Assembly (NCBI RefSeq): GCF_012689525.1
Contig: NZ_CP051515.1
Coordinates: 806,001 to 870,000, forward strand
DNA from: Paraburkholderia aromaticivorans
GTDB taxonomy: Bacteria > Pseudomonadota > Gammaproteobacteria > Burkholderiales > Burkholderiaceae
Direction of reading: 5' to 3'
DNA: 64,000 nucleotides
Part shown: in pieces, positions 16,344-25,589 of the stretch
Layout of the letters: every line of letters starts with the position of its first letter
Numbering within the stretch: position 1 is the stretch's first letter
Made by a program: the position numbers and the translations under genes
Notes under the pieces: model-generated
The model's database searches: none
What the model saw: only the letters and a program-made list of their open reading frames with translations
Told to the model about the DNA's origin: nothing

Positions 16344-18371
16344 ATGAAAAAGCAAAACGGGGACGCGCTGGCGCTGGGGACGCGCCGGGCGGTATTCGCA
16401 GTTGCTGTGAGTCTGTATGCGGCGATGGCGGGTGCGCAAACGAATCCGGCAGCGTCGGCCGCGCCGTCGGTCAGTTCGAACGTGATGATGTTGGCGCAAG
16501 CGTTGCCGGGTGATTGTGCGGACGCGCCTGGCTGCATTCGGCCAAGCAGAAGCCTCGTGATGCCTGGTGGAAGTGGATTCGCCACGGGTGGGTTGGGGGC
16601 GGTATCGGCTGGGGGCACGCAAAGCGGCGGTAACGGGACTTCGTCGGCAGGGACGGCGACCGCGGGCAATAGCGGCGGGAATGGCGGGACTGGTTCGGGC
16701 TCGTCGGGACTGGGTTCCGGGAGTACGGGTAGTGGCAGTGGTAACGGCGGAACCGGCACAGGAGGCGATGGCGGTAACGGTGGCGACGGCGGCGACGGCG
16801 GCCATGGTCATGGCCATCATGGGCACCACGGTCACCACGGTCACCATGGCGATGGCGGTCATCATGGTGACGGCGGCGATGGTCACGGCCACGGCCACGG
16901 CGGCGACGGCCACGGCGATGGTGGTCATGGGGACGGCGGTCATGGCGATGGTGGCCATGGTCACGGCGATGGTGGTCATGGAGAAGGCGGTCACGGCGAC
17001 GGCGGTCACGGCGACGGCGGTCACGGTGATGGTGGTCACGGCGATGGCGGCCATGGTGATGGTGGTCACGGTGACGGTGGTCATGGCGATGGCGGCCATG
17101 GTGATGGTGGTCACGGTGACGGTGGTCATGGCGATGGCGGCCATGGTGATGGTGGTCACGGTGACGGTGGTCATGGCGATGGCGGCCATGGTGATGGTGG
17201 TCATGGCGACGGCGGCCATGGTGATGGTGGCCATGGTGATGGTGGTCACGGAGACGGCGGCCACGGTGATGGTGGTCACGGCGACGGTGGTCACGGCGAT
17301 GGCGGCAAAGGCGATGGCGGTCACGGTGACGGTGGCCACGGTGACGGTGGTCATGGCGACGGTGGCAAGGGCGATGGCGGTCATGGCGATGGTGGCCATG
17401 GAGACGGTGCTCACGGCGACGGCGGTCACGGTGACGGCGGCAAGGGCGATGGCGGCAAGGGCGGAAACGGTCCTGGTGCAGGCAGCTCGGGCAACGGTGG
17501 CCATGGAGAAGGTGGTCACGGCGACGGCGGCAAGGGCGGAAGCGGTGCCGGCGCAGGTGGTTCGGGCAATGGCGGTCCTGGCGCAGGCGGCCCGGGCAAT
17601 GGCGGCTCCGGCAACGGCGGTAACGGCGGCAAGGGCGGAAGCGGTCCCGGCGCGGGTGGCTCAGGCAACGGTGGTCCCGGCGCAGGCGGTTCGGGCAACG
17701 GCGGTCCTGGCGCAGGCGGCCCGGGTAATGGTGGCTCCGGCAACGGCGGCAACGGCGGCTCCGGCAACGGCGGCAAGGGCGGCGGCGGTCCTGGCGCAGG
17801 TGGCTCGGGCAATAGCGGTCCTGGCGCAGGCGGCCCGGGCAACGGCGGCAACGGCGGCTCCGGCAAGGGCGGCAGCGGTCCCGGCGCAGGTGGCTCGGGC
17901 AACGGTGGTCCTGGCGCAGGCGGCCCGGGCAATGGCGGCAACGGCGGCTCTGGCAACGGCGGCAAGGGCGGAAGCGGTCCTGGCGCAGGTGGCTCGGGCA
18001 ATGGCGGTCCTGGCGCAGGCGGCCCGGGCAATGGCGGCAACGGTGGCTCCGGCAACGGCGGCAAGGGCGGCAGCGGTCCCGGCGCAGGCGGCCCGGGTAA
18101 TGGCGGCCCCGGCAACGGCGGCAATGGCGGTCCCGGCAACGGCGGCAACGGCGGCCCCGGCGCAGGCGGTCCCGGCAACGGCGGCAACGGCGGTCCCGGT
18201 GCAGGCGGCCACGGCAATGGCGGTCACGGTGGCGACGGCGGCAAGGGCGGAAATGGCCCAGGCGCAGGCAACGGAGGCCAAGGCCACGGTGGCGGCTTCG
18301 GTGGCGGCTTTGGAGGCCACGGTGGCGGCTACGGCAGCGGCGGCGGAGGTCACGGCGGCGGCAACCACTAA
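16344..18371 (+). CDS. Secreted glycine-rich repeat protein (GDGGH pentapeptides and 33-residue Gly/Pro/Asn repeats)
   Basis: A 675-residue protein with a signal peptide ending near AAMAGAQ. Residues 24-150 are a short unique region with two Cys (GDCADAPGCIRP) and a Gly/Ser linker. About residues 150-375 are an almost uninterrupted run of GDGGH pentapeptides, with K or A replacing H in a few copies. The rest repeats a Gly/Pro/Ser/Asn block with a 99-bp (33-residue) period at about 17874-18170. At DNA level three 45-bp copies start at 17049, 17094 and 17139. AGGAG lies seven bases before the ATG. I recognise no family. The His/Asp spacing suggests metal binding or a hydrated matrix, but that is inference. 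Frames on other phases here are shadows of the repeat. Confidence 0.85.
   Translation: MKKQNGDALALGTRRAVFAVAVSLYAAMAGAQTNPAASAAPSVSSNVMMLAQALPGDCADAPGCIRPSRSLVMPGGSGFATGGLGAVSAGGTQSGGNGTSSAGTATAGNSGGNGGTGSGSSGLGSGSTGSGSGNGGTGTGGDGGNGGDGGDGGHGHGHHGHHGHHGHHGDGGHHGDGGDGHGHGHGGDGHGDGGHGDGGHGDGGHGHGDGGHGEGGHGDGGHGDGGHGDGGHGDGGHGDGGHGDGGHGDGGHGDGGHGDGGHGDGGHGDGGHGDGGHGDGGHGDGGHGDGGHGDGGHGDGGHGDGGHGDGGHGDGGHGDGGKGDGGHGDGGHGDGGHGDGGKGDGGHGDGGHGDGAHGDGGHGDGGKGDGGKGGNGPGAGSSGNGGHGEGGHGDGGKGGSGAGAGGSGNGGPGAGGPGNGGSGNGGNGGKGGSGPGAGGSGNGGPGAGGSGNGGPGAGGPGNGGSGNGGNGGSGNGGKGGGGPGAGGSGNSGPGAGGPGNGGNGGSGKGGSGPGAGGSGNGGPGAGGPGNGGNGGSGNGGKGGSGPGAGGSGNGGPGAGGPGNGGNGGSGNGGKGGSGPGAGGPGNGGPGNGGNGGPGNGGNGGPGAGGPGNGGNGGPGAGGHGNGGHGGDGGKGGNGPGAGNGGQGHGGGFGGGFGGHGGGYGSGGGGHGGGNH
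17049..17183 (+). repeat. Three tandem 45-bp repeats inside the GDGGH region
   Basis: Copies start at 17049, 17094 and 17139, each encoding three GDGGH units with the same pattern of synonymous codons (cat/cac, gat/gac alternation). Shared synonymous choices show recent duplication at DNA level rather than selection on protein alone. Confidence 0.9.
17874..18170 (+). repeat. Tandem 99-bp repeats in the Gly/Pro/Asn region
   Basis: The marker agcggtcc/agcggtcct recurs at 17874, 17973 and 18072, exactly 99 bases apart. Each unit encodes about 33 residues built from SGPGAGG, SGNGGPGAGG and PGNGGNGG. The third copy is followed by a degenerating tail. Confidence 0.85.
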
Positions 18372-18395
18372 CGGAGCGACGCTCCTTCATCGCAC

Positions 18396-18417
18396 GGAGG
18401 CCGGGAGACCGGCCTCC
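18396..18417 (+). terminator. Stem-loop after the glycine-rich gene
   Basis: Perfect 9-bp stem ggaggccgg / ccggcctcc with a GAGA loop, 25 bases after the stop codon. It lacks a T-run, so termination strength is uncertain. Confidence 0.5.
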
Positions 18418-18518
18418 CTACCGATGCCAGACGGAGCGAGCGAACGACCACCGTCCGCTCGCTCCCATCTTCAACCTCCACAAGCCAGTCGCTCAAGAAG
18501 CCCGTACGAAATCCCTCG

Positions 18519-19178
18519 TCACACCACTTCAATCACCCTCTCCTGCACCACCAGAAAAACCTTCTCCCCAGCCACACGACCGTCCTCACGCGTCCCTCCA
18601 GTAAAGCTCCCAAACGCAGGCAACACGCCGCACGCCGTCCCAAACCGGAAACACGGAACACGTACCGAATCGTTGCGCGTCGCAATCCGATACACCGGAT
18701 GCACATGCCCCGCGAGCGCATACGCTCCCTCGACTCTCTGCGGGTGATGACACAGCGCCCACGGCCCCACACGCCAAGGCTCCTGCACATACTCGACGTC
18801 GAGCGTCACCGGCAGCGCGCCCGCATGCCGGTCGTGATTACCCTCGACCAGCACAACCCGCAGCCCCGCATGCCGGGCGCGCCAGACATGCAACGCGTCG
18901 AGCGTCTCGCTGGCGTGCGCCTCGCGCGCATGCAGCAGATCGCCGAGAAACACCAGCATGGTCGGGTCGAACTCGGCGATCAGAATATCCAGGCGCATCA
19001 GGTTGTCGGCGGTCGAACCGATCGGCACCGGAATGCCGCGTGCGCGAAACACGGCGTCCTTGCCGAAATGCGCATCGGCGACGAACAGGCAACGCAGCGC
19101 CGGATCGAAAATCGCGCGCAAGCTCGACAGCACGAGAGGATGGCCGGCGATCTCCACCGGCAACGAAGCCGGCTTCAT
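18519..19178 (-). CDS. pdeM: Ligase-associated DNA damage response endonuclease PdeM (metallophosphoesterase)
   Basis: A 219-residue calcineurin-like metallophosphoesterase. The metal-binding motifs appear in order: [31 protein letters not shown] and GHVHPVYR. This combination and the small size match PdeM, the phosphoesterase of the ligase-associated DNA damage response cluster. Its ATG overlaps the helicase stop codon by four bases (ATGA), so the two are translationally coupled. The cluster usually also includes an exonuclease and an ATP-dependent ligase, and neither is next to it in this window. Confidence 0.92.
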   Translation of the reverse strand: MKPASLPVEIAGHPLVLSSLRAIFDPALRCLFVADAHFGKDAVFRARGIPVPIGSTADNLMRLDILIAEFDPTMLVFLGDLLHAREAHASETLDALHVWRARHAGLRVVLVEGNHDRHAGALPVTLDVEYVQEPWRVGPWALCHHPQRVEGAYALAGHVHPVYRIATRNDSVRVPCFRFGTACGVLPAFGSFTGGTREDGRVAGEKVFLVVQERVIEVV

Positions 19179-21817
19179 GCGCGAGCCGCCTTCTCGAGTT
19201 CGGCCAGCATCCGCTCGACGCGATCCGCTAGCTTCTCGGTGCTGACCTTTTCCCGCAGGCGTCCGACGATCAGCGGAAACGCAAACGGCGTCGGCTTTTT
19301 TGGCCGCGTGACGACCACGCGGCTCGCGTTCATGCGTTCGAGCGCAATGCGAATGCGGCGGGCGTCGAGTTCCTGCAGCAGCACTTCATCGTCGGCCTGG
19401 TTGAGCAACAGATTGCCGCGATCGTGATTGCGAAAGATCTCGTAGAAGAGGCCACTGGACGCCTGCAATTGCCGCGCGCTTTTCTGCTGCCCGGGATGCC
19501 CCTGAAACACCAGCCCCGACACGCGCGCAATTTCGCGAAAACGCCGCATCGAGAGTTCTGACGAATTGAGACTGGCGAGAATGTCGTGATCCAGTTCGTT
19601 TGGCGAGAGCAATCCGCTTTCAAGTTGCGCGGCCCAATCGAATGGCTGCGCGGACAACAACTCGAAGCCGTAGTCGTTCATCGAAATAGAAAAGGTGCCG
19701 GGTTTTTCGCGTGCGATGCGCCATGCGAGCAGTGCGCCCAAACCGATATGCGCCGTGCGCCCGGCAAACGGATAGCAAAAAAAGTGATGCCCTTCGCGCG
19801 ATTTCACCAACTCCACCACCAGCACGCCCGGCTCGGGCAAGGCCGACCACTTCTGTTGCAATTCGAGCAGCGGCCGCACGGCGCGCATTTCGGGTTCGTC
19901 GTAGATGCCACCGGCGGCGCGCGCGAGCATCGTCAGCGTGGCGTCGGCGAGTTCGGACGAAAGCGGCATGCGACTGCCCGCCCATTGCGGCATGGCTCCA
20001 CGCGACGAGGTCGCGCGCCGCACCCACGCGGTCATATCCTGCACGCGGATCAATTCAAGTGCACGTCCGCCGAAAGTAAAAATATCGCCCGGTTTCAGCC
20101 GTGAAATGAACGATTCTTCGATCGCGCCGATTCGACCGCCGGAGAGATAAGCGACATTCAACGTGCCGTTCGCGACGATCGTGCCGATATTGTTGCGATG
20201 CCTTCGCACCAGATCCTCGCGCGGCACGTGATACAAGCCGTCGCTTTCGCGCACCACGCGATGGTAGTCAGGATACGCGCGCAACGCCGTGCCGCCACCT
20301 TCGACGAAACCGAGCGCCCAGTCGAACTCCGCCTGCGTCAGTTGACGGTAGGCATAGGTGCAGCGAATTTCCCCGTATAGTTCGCGCGCGTCGAAACCGC
20401 CGCCGATCGCCACAGTGACGAGATGCTGCACCAGCACGTCGAACGGTTTCTCAGGTGTTTCACGGCCTTCTATCTGACGCTTCTCGACGGCCACGCGCGC
20501 GGCGGCGGCCTCGACCAGTTCGAGCGCATGCGTCGGCACGATCGTCACACGCGACGGCCGCCCCGGCGCGTGACCCGAACGGCCCGCGCGCTGCATCAAA
20601 CGCGCGACGCCCTTGGGCGAGCCGATCTGAAACACGCGCTCCACCGGCAGAAAGTCGACGCCCAGATCGAGGCTCGATGTGCACACAACCACCTTCAACA
20701 AGCCGCTCTTGAGGCCACGTTCGACCCATTCGCGCACTTCCTGATCGAGCGAACCGTGATGCAGCGCGATCAGGCCGGCCCATTCGGGCCGCGCTTCGAG
20801 CAGCGCCTGATACCAGACTTCGCATTGCGAGCGCGTGTTGGTAAACACGAGCGAGGTCTGAGCCTCGCCGATCGCCTCGGCTACAGCGTCGACCTGGCGC
20901 AGGCCCACATGGCCGCCCCACGGAAACCGTTCGATGGTCTCGGGAATCACCGTATCGACGATCAGTGCTTTCGGCAGCGCGCCATGCACGCTCACCCGTG
21001 GCGTTTTCACGGGCGCGAGCAGCACATCGGCGGCGAAGGACAGATTGCCGAGCGTCGCCGACAAGCCCCATACCTGCAATTCAGGCCGCCAGTGCGCAAG
21101 ACGCGCGAGCGCGAGTTGCGTCTGCGTGCCGCGCTTGTTGCCGAGCAACTCATGCCATTCGTCGACGATCACCAGCCGCACATGAGCAAGCACATCGCAT
21201 GCATCCGGGCGAGTGAGGATGAGTGAGAGGCTTTCCGGCGTCGTGACCAGTGCCGACGGCATGCGCCGGTTCTGCCGCGCGCGCTCGGCCGACGACGTGT
21301 CGCCGGTGCGCAAGCCGACGCTCCACGGCACGGCCAGTTCCGCCGCCGAACTTTGCAGCGCGCGTGCGGTGTCCGCGGCGAGCGCGCGCATCGGCGTGAT
21401 CCATAGCACGGTGAGCGGCTCCGGCTGTGTACGGGGCGTGCGTTTTCGCGCACTTGACGTGGCGGCGAAGGCGGCCAGTGCGCCGAACCAGACGGCCCAT
21501 GTTTTACCGGCGCCGGTCGTCGCGTGCAGCAAACCGCTCGCGCCACGGGCGATTTCCTGCCAGACCTCGCGCTGAAATTCGAATGGCTGCCAGCGGCGCG
21601 CCTCAAACCACTCGCCGAGTTTCACGGCAAAGGGGCGTTGCGCAGCGGTTTCGTCGATGGAAAAAAGCAGCGGCTCGAAGGCCGGTTCGCGCGCGTCGAG
21701 TCGCGCCTGCTGCTCGCGGCTGCGCGGAATCCGGCGCGGCCGGGGCGCACGGCGCCGCTCCGGCAAAGCAGAGGGCGCCGGGACTGTGGTCTCGTCGGAG
21801 TCAGCCGGCTCGGTCAT
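19175..21817 (-). CDS. Ligase-associated DNA damage response DEXH-box helicase (Lhr-like)
   Basis: An 880-residue superfamily 2 helicase. Motif I is [13 protein letters not shown], motif [11 protein letters not shown], motif [12 protein letters not shown], and motif [17 protein letters not shown] winged-helix and Lhr-core C-terminal region ([35 protein letters not shown]) follows. The combination and length match the short Lhr helicase of the ligase-associated cluster, a 3'-5' translocase thought to unwind DNA or RNA-DNA at damage. The first 45 residues are basic and Pro/Arg-rich and probably disordered. It is first of a two-gene operon with pdeM. The divergent nitrilase gene lies 218 bases away. 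Confidence 0.95.
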   Translation of the reverse strand: MTEPADSDETTVPAPSALPERRRAPRPRRIPRSREQQARLDAREPAFEPLLFSIDETAAQRPFAVKLGEWFEARRWQPFEFQREVWQEIARGASGLLHATTGAGKTWAVWFGALAAFAATSSARKRTPRTQPEPLTVLWITPMRALAADTARALQSSAAELAVPWSVGLRTGDTSSAERARQNRRMPSALVTTPESLSLILTRPDACDVLAHVRLVIVDEWHELLGNKRGTQTQLALARLAHWRPELQVWGLSATLGNLSFAADVLLAPVKTPRVSVHGALPKALIVDTVIPETIERFPWGGHVGLRQVDAVAEAIGEAQTSLVFTNTRSQCEVWYQALLEARPEWAGLIALHHGSLDQEVREWVERGLKSGLLKVVVCTSSLDLGVDFLPVERVFQIGSPKGVARLMQRAGRSGHAPGRPSRVTIVPTHALELVEAAAARVAVEKRQIEGRETPEKPFDVLVQHLVTVAIGGGFDARELYGEIRCTYAYRQLTQAEFDWALGFVEGGGTALRAYPDYHRVVRESDGLYHVPREDLVRRHRNNIGTIVANGTLNVAYLSGGRIGAIEESFISRLKPGDIFTFGGRALELIRVQDMTAWVRRATSSRGAMPQWAGSRMPLSSELADATLTMLARAAGGIYDEPEMRAVRPLLELQQKWSALPEPGVLVVELVKSREGHHFFCYPFAGRTAHIGLGALLAWRIAREKPGTFSISMNDYGFELLSAQPFDWAAQLESGLLSPNELDHDILASLNSSELSMRRFREIARVSGLVFQGHPGQQKSARQLQASSGLFYEIFRNHDRGNLLLNQADDEVLLQELDARRIRIALERMNASRVVVTRPKKPTPFAFPLIVGRLREKVSTEKLADRVERMLAELEKAARA

Positions 21818-22035
21818 CGAAAGCGCTCTTTAGCATCGGATTGGCGTGTCGGCGAACAATTCGAAGAAAGGGATTTCCTATGTGGACCGCTAAACCGCTC
21901 AGGTGGTTCACCACGCATCGTCGCACTTACGCGCGGCGTGCCGCTCGTGTTTAAATGCCGGGGCTTTGCCTGCCTCGACCCAAGGGTTGAAAGCGCGCGG
22001 CATATCGCAACGGTCCTTTCATAACGGAGCGCACG

Positions 22036-22911
22036 TTGAATCATACACAGGCATTGCTGCCGCAAACCTCATTGCGAATTGCGGCTGCCCAAGCTCAACC
22101 GGTGTCCGGCGACGTCGCGGCCAACATCGCCAGAACGGTCGAATTGACCGCTCTGGCCGCCGACGCCGGCGCAAAACTGGTGGTTTTTCCCGAGAAGTTC
22201 CTGACCGGCTACGAACCTGATCTGATCGCCGGCGATCCCGCGAAATACGCTTTCGATGCACACGACGCGCGGCTCGAACCGATTCGGGACATCTGCCGGC
22301 AGCGTGAAATCGCCGTCATCGTCGGTGCGGCGACGCGCGGCGAGGGCGGCCTGCATATCTCTTCGCTAGTGTTCAGCCGTTCCGGCGCGCAGCTCGATTC
22401 GTATCACAAGCAATATCTGTACAGCAGCGAGACAAAGATCTATCGCCCGGGCACGCAAGGCCGCATGCTTGAACTCGACGGATGGCGCCTCGCACTCGGC
22501 GTGTGCTACGACTCGGGCTTTGCGGAGCATGCGCGGCTTGCGGCGGTCAACGGCGCGCACGCGTATCTGGTGAGCGCACTCTTCAGCGTGAAGACCGGCT
22601 ACCACCAGTCGCGCATCTGGTTTCCCGCGCGAGCATTCGACAACACGGTGTACGCGTTGTTGTCGAATCACGTCGGCACGACCGGCGGCTGGGCCACGTG
22701 CGGCGCGAGCGCGATCTGGAGCCCGTCTGGCGACGTGGTGGTGGAAGCGAGCCGCGAGCGCGAAGAGGTGATTACCGCGCTACTCGATCCGGCCGTGCTG
22801 GCCGACGTCCGCGAACGCGAGACGGTGCTCGCGGACTTCCGCGCGCGCGGCGAGGCAGCCCATGCGATCCGTTACAATGAGGCGCACTACCCATCTGGAG
22901 ACTCGCTTTGA
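22036..22911 (+). CDS. Carbon-nitrogen hydrolase (nitrilase superfamily)
   Basis: A 291-residue nitrilase-superfamily amidohydrolase with the complete triad: Glu53 (VVFPEKFLTGYE), Lys125 (SYHKQYLY) and Cys157 (LGVCYDSGF). A second structural Glu is likely near the Lys (SSETKIYRPG). The likely substrate is an omega-amide, N-carbamoyl compound or similar small amide; I cannot be more precise. The start appears to be TTG, since GGAG lies six bases upstream and family similarity begins soon after (LRIAAAQAQPVSGD). Its stop overlaps the start of the FKBP gene by four bases (TTGA), so the two are coupled. Confidence 0.9.
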   Translation: MNHTQALLPQTSLRIAAAQAQPVSGDVAANIARTVELTALAADAGAKLVVFPEKFLTGYEPDLIAGDPAKYAFDAHDARLEPIRDICRQREIAVIVGAATRGEGGLHISSLVFSRSGAQLDSYHKQYLYSSETKIYRPGTQGRMLELDGWRLALGVCYDSGFAEHARLAAVNGAHAYLVSALFSVKTGYHQSRIWFPARAFDNTVYALLSNHVGTTGGWATCGASAIWSPSGDVVVEASREREEVITALLDPAVLADVRERETVLADFRARGEAAHAIRYNEAHYPSGDSL

Positions 22912-23309
22912 AATCTATCGTTGCATTGGTCGCAGCAGCTCTTCTGTCTTCGACGGCAATGGCCGCCGCGCCCACCACCGAAAAACTGCCTTCCGGCGTC
23001 GTGGTCGAACACCTGACGCAAGGCACAGGCGCCCAACCGGCCGCCGAGGATGTCGTGAAGGTCAACTACCGCGGCACGCTGGCCAACGGTACCGAGTTCG
23101 ATAGCTCGGCGAAACACGGTGGCCCGGCCACGTTCCCGCTGAATCGCGTGATTCCGTGCTGGACGCAAGGCGTGCAGAAGATGAAGGTGGGCGGCAAGGC
23201 CAAACTGACCTGCCCGGCAGCGACCGCTTACGGCGATCGCGGCGTCGGCGTGATTCCGCCGAACAGCGACCTGACCTTCGAGGTCGAACTGGTCGGTATC
23301 GTCAAGTAA
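22908..23309 (+). CDS. Periplasmic FKBP-type peptidyl-prolyl isomerase
   Basis: A 133-residue exported prolyl isomerase. A signal peptide (residues 1-20, ending TAMAAAP) precedes one FKBP domain with VNYRGTLANGTEFDSS, VIPCWTQGVQKMKVGGK and YGDRGVGVIPPNS. FKBP enzymes catalyse cis-trans isomerisation of prolyl bonds and help fold periplasmic proteins. The start is TTG, overlapping the preceding stop; CTGGAG lies seven bases upstream, supporting it, and the encoded signal peptide begins MKSIVALVAAALL. The aromatic residues of the FK506-binding site are largely kept. A strong terminator follows. Confidence 0.93.
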   Translation: MKSIVALVAAALLSSTAMAAAPTTEKLPSGVVVEHLTQGTGAQPAAEDVVKVNYRGTLANGTEFDSSAKHGGPATFPLNRVIPCWTQGVQKMKVGGKAKLTCPAATAYGDRGVGVIPPNSDLTFEVELVGIVK

Positions 23310-23334
23310 ATCAGCACGACGTGAACTGAGACTG

Positions 23335-23372
23335 AGCCCCGCTCCGGATATCGCAGCGGGGCTTTTCTTTTT
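23335..23372 (+). terminator. Rho-independent terminator after the nitrilase-FKBP operon
   Basis: Perfect 9-bp stem agccccgct (23335-23343) with agcggggct (23355-23363), followed by a T-rich tract through 23372. Confidence 0.93.
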
Positions 23373-23410
23373 CCGGGCACTGCGTCTGCCCACTGCCAGG
23401 TACTCCCGCA

Positions 23411-23872
23411 ATGAAACGCGAAAACAATGCCGTGCAGGTGGCCACCATCGGATTTACCGGCAAGACGGCTCAGGAATTTTTCGATCTGCTGAAAAACGCC
23501 CAGGTGCGGACGGTGCTCGACATTCGCCTGAGCAACACGTCGCAACTGGCCGGCTTCGCGAAGAAACAGGATCTGCCTTTCTTTCTCGACAAGTTGTGCG
23601 GCGCCGCTTACCAGGAAATGCCCGACCTGGCTCCGGAACCCGACTTGTTCAAGCGCTACAAGGCCAACGAATTGACGTGGGACGATTTCTCCGCGGCTTA
23701 CGTCGAGCTGATCGCCAGGCGGCGGGTGGAAAGCAATCTGGACGCCGATCTATTCCGCTCGGCTTGCCTGCTTTGCAGTGAACATTTACCTCACCATTGC
23801 CACCGGCGGCTGGCGCTCGAGTATCTGAACTCGCGTTGGAATAGCCGCCTGAAAATTACCCACCTGTCGTAA
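23411..23872 (+). CDS. DUF488 family protein
   Basis: A 153-residue soluble protein of the DUF488 family. Family marks are the N-terminal ATIGFTGKTAQEFFDLL, the strand VRTVLDIRLSNTS, and a C-terminal Cys/His cluster CLLCSEHLPHHCHR, which could bind a metal. The function of DUF488 is not established. The gene starts 38 bases after the preceding terminator and appears to be transcribed alone. Its downstream neighbour is convergent. Nothing is out of the ordinary for the family. Confidence 0.92.
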   Translation: MKRENNAVQVATIGFTGKTAQEFFDLLKNAQVRTVLDIRLSNTSQLAGFAKKQDLPFFLDKLCGAAYQEMPDLAPEPDLFKRYKANELTWDDFSAAYVELIARRRVESNLDADLFRSACLLCSEHLPHHCHRRLALEYLNSRWNSRLKITHLS

Positions 23873-23919
23873 CCGCCCGCTCAATGGCGTGGCTTTGGGC
23901 AACCGGAGAAGGCCGGATT

Positions 23920-24150
23920 TCACTCGGACGGCGCAAAAAGCATCGAGATATAAACGATGGTGGAGACGACGGTAATGCCGACCCCGATGAAAACTTTGGT
24001 GCGATTGAATTCCAGTCCGCCGTTAATGGCCACGCAGATCCCGACCACGGACGCCAGGGTGCCAATCGTGGCCAGCAAGACGTGAAGCTTGCTGCGTATC
24101 AGCTTGCGCCGTTCCGGACTGGCGCCTTCTTTCCAATTGTCGAGTTTCAC
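23920..24150 (-). CDS. Small two-helix membrane protein, function unknown
   Basis: A predicted 76-residue protein. A charged, basic N-terminus (KLDNWKEGASPERRKLIRSK) is followed by two hydrophobic segments, VLLATIGTLASVVGICVAI and VFIGVGITVVSTIVYISML, with a short loop between them. I start it at the GTG at 24150, because AAAGGA sits eight bases upstream; the longer open frame to 24282 has no supporting site. I do not recognise the family. By charge, both termini probably face the cytoplasm. Confidence 0.65.
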   Translation of the reverse strand: MKLDNWKEGASPERRKLIRSKLHVLLATIGTLASVVGICVAINGGLEFNRTKVFIGVGITVVSTIVYISMLFAPSE

Positions 24151-24488
24151 GGGAATTATCCTTTGCGTTAGCGTGTACTGCCCGAAGGTTTGAACTGGAG
24201 AGTCGTGTGGCCGGTTATGCCCTTTCGCATTACGAATGGTTTCCAATGGCACACAGCATAGCTGAGCCGCCGGACTGTGCAAATAATAAAAGCGGAAAGA
24301 TTGTCACACGTCTATTTAGTGGCGCGGCGCGCGCACCGGACGCGGCATGAAACAGGACGGCGAGCGGTTTTTTAAAGTCCCGGCGCGTTCGGTCGTCTAC
24401 TATCTACTCACGCGCCGACGCGGCATCCACCTCGCCGCGCAGTCCAGAATCCCCCGTCGTCATTCGTCGCGCTTCAGGAGCGCCAGCC
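24151..24488. other. Divergent intergenic region before the DUF6765-like gene
   Basis: 338 bases between a small minus-strand membrane protein gene and a plus-strand gene. It must contain two promoters. The stretch near 24285-24320 (aataataaaagcggaaag) is AT-rich. I could not assign a clear promoter or operator, and no further gene is visible. Confidence 0.35.
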
Positions 24489-25562
24489 ATGAATATCGAC
24501 TTTCATTATGGTGTCATCTATATTGCCGCCCGCGTTGCCGGGATGCCGGCCGACGACGCGATCACCGTGGCGCACGCCTGCCAATATGTGGACGATGCGA
24601 CGACCGCGGGCATATTGCGTTTCCAGGGCGGCGAGACGTTCGAACGCTTCGCCACCGCGCACAAGTTGTTCGATTACGCCACCACGGAGGACGACAAGAA
24701 CCGGCTGGTGTGGACGCCCTTTCATTTTCTGCCGGCGGCCGAGGGCTCGACGTTGCACGAAAAGGCCGTGTGCCGGCCGGATAGCGCGGTCGCGCGCGAG
24801 GTGGTGCGGCGCGCGATCCTGCGCCGGGACACCGAGACGGGACTGCATCGGCTGGGCGTGACGCTTCATACCTATGTCGATACATGGGCGCATCAGGGGT
24901 TCGCCGGTATCGAAAGTCCGTGGAATCGGGTTCATCTGCTGGAGGCTCAGGACTGCACGCGCAAAGGCTGGTTCGCCAAACTCAGACTCGCCAGCGAGCA
25001 CCTGATCGAACACATCGAGGAGGATGTGCTGACGGTTGCGCTGCCCGTCGGTCACGGTGCTGCCTTGCACTATCCCGACCAACCGTGGGCGAAATGGCAT
25101 TACATCGACGGTAGAAACGAGTTCGTCCAGCGACACAATCTGCCGGAATTCGTGCAAGCGGCCGAGATGGCGTGCCGCGCGGTGCGCGCCTATCTGGCGG
25201 GGCGGCAAGATTTCGAGAACCTGCCCGGCATGCCGGACGATGTGAGAGGCGTGCTCACGAACCTGCTCAATACGAACCGGCTCGAGGACGACAACGATCG
25301 CTTGCGGCATATTTGCCGCGTCGTGAAGGCCGGCGGTATTCCGGGTTTGAAAGAGTCGATTCCGGACTATGTGCCCAAAGGTCCCGGCTCCTGGAAGTAC
25401 CTGGCCACCGGTTTGAAGTTCGACGACGATACCGGAGACAAGCCCGATTGGACGGACGCTTTTGAGAAAAGCGATTACCGGCTATTTCACGACGCGGTCA
25501 AGCAGCACCGCTTCGTGACCACGCAGGAGATTCTGCCGACGCACGGATTGCGAATCGCCTGA
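24489..25562 (+). CDS. DUF6765-like His/Asp-rich protein
   Basis: A 357-residue soluble protein that I place in DUF6765 from memory of its opening, MNIDFHYGVIYIAARVAGM. It has several His/Asp-rich motifs spaced as in metal-dependent phosphoesterases or phospholipases of the PLC/P1 fold: DFHYG at the start, VAHACQYVDDAT near residue 28, TLHTYVDTWAHQGF near 126, and GHGAALHYPDQPW near 188. The fold and activity are therefore possibly a zinc-dependent hydrolase, but this is inference. No signal peptide is seen. AGGAG lies eight bases upstream of the ATG. The gene stands alone and converges on a small glycine-zipper gene. Confidence 0.8.
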   Translation: MNIDFHYGVIYIAARVAGMPADDAITVAHACQYVDDATTAGILRFQGGETFERFATAHKLFDYATTEDDKNRLVWTPFHFLPAAEGSTLHEKAVCRPDSAVAREVVRRAILRRDTETGLHRLGVTLHTYVDTWAHQGFAGIESPWNRVHLLEAQDCTRKGWFAKLRLASEHLIEHIEEDVLTVALPVGHGAALHYPDQPWAKWHYIDGRNEFVQRHNLPEFVQAAEMACRAVRAYLAGRQDFENLPGMPDDVRGVLTNLLNTNRLEDDNDRLRHICRVVKAGGIPGLKESIPDYVPKGPGSWKYLATGLKFDDDTGDKPDWTDAFEKSDYRLFHDAVKQHRFVTTQEILPTHGLRIA

Positions 25563-25563
25563 A

Positions 25564-25581
25564 CGGGGCGCCGGCGCCCCG
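25564..25581. terminator. 18-bp perfect palindrome between convergent genes
   Basis: cggggcgccggcgccccg is self-complementary, two bases after the DUF6765-like stop codon and nine bases before the glycine-zipper stop. It could act as a bidirectional hairpin, but it has no T-run. Confidence 0.45.
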
Positions 25582-25589
25582 AACCCGGG

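Noticed and set aside
17049..17183. CRISPR-like array
   Set aside because: The 45-bp units are directly adjacent with no unique spacers, and they are in-frame coding repeats of the glycine-rich protein. No cas gene is present.
16314..18747. Several long open frames overlapping the glycine-rich gene on other phases and the opposite strand
   Set aside because: They arise because the repeat lacks stops in any frame. Only the 16344 frame has a signal peptide and a ribosome site.
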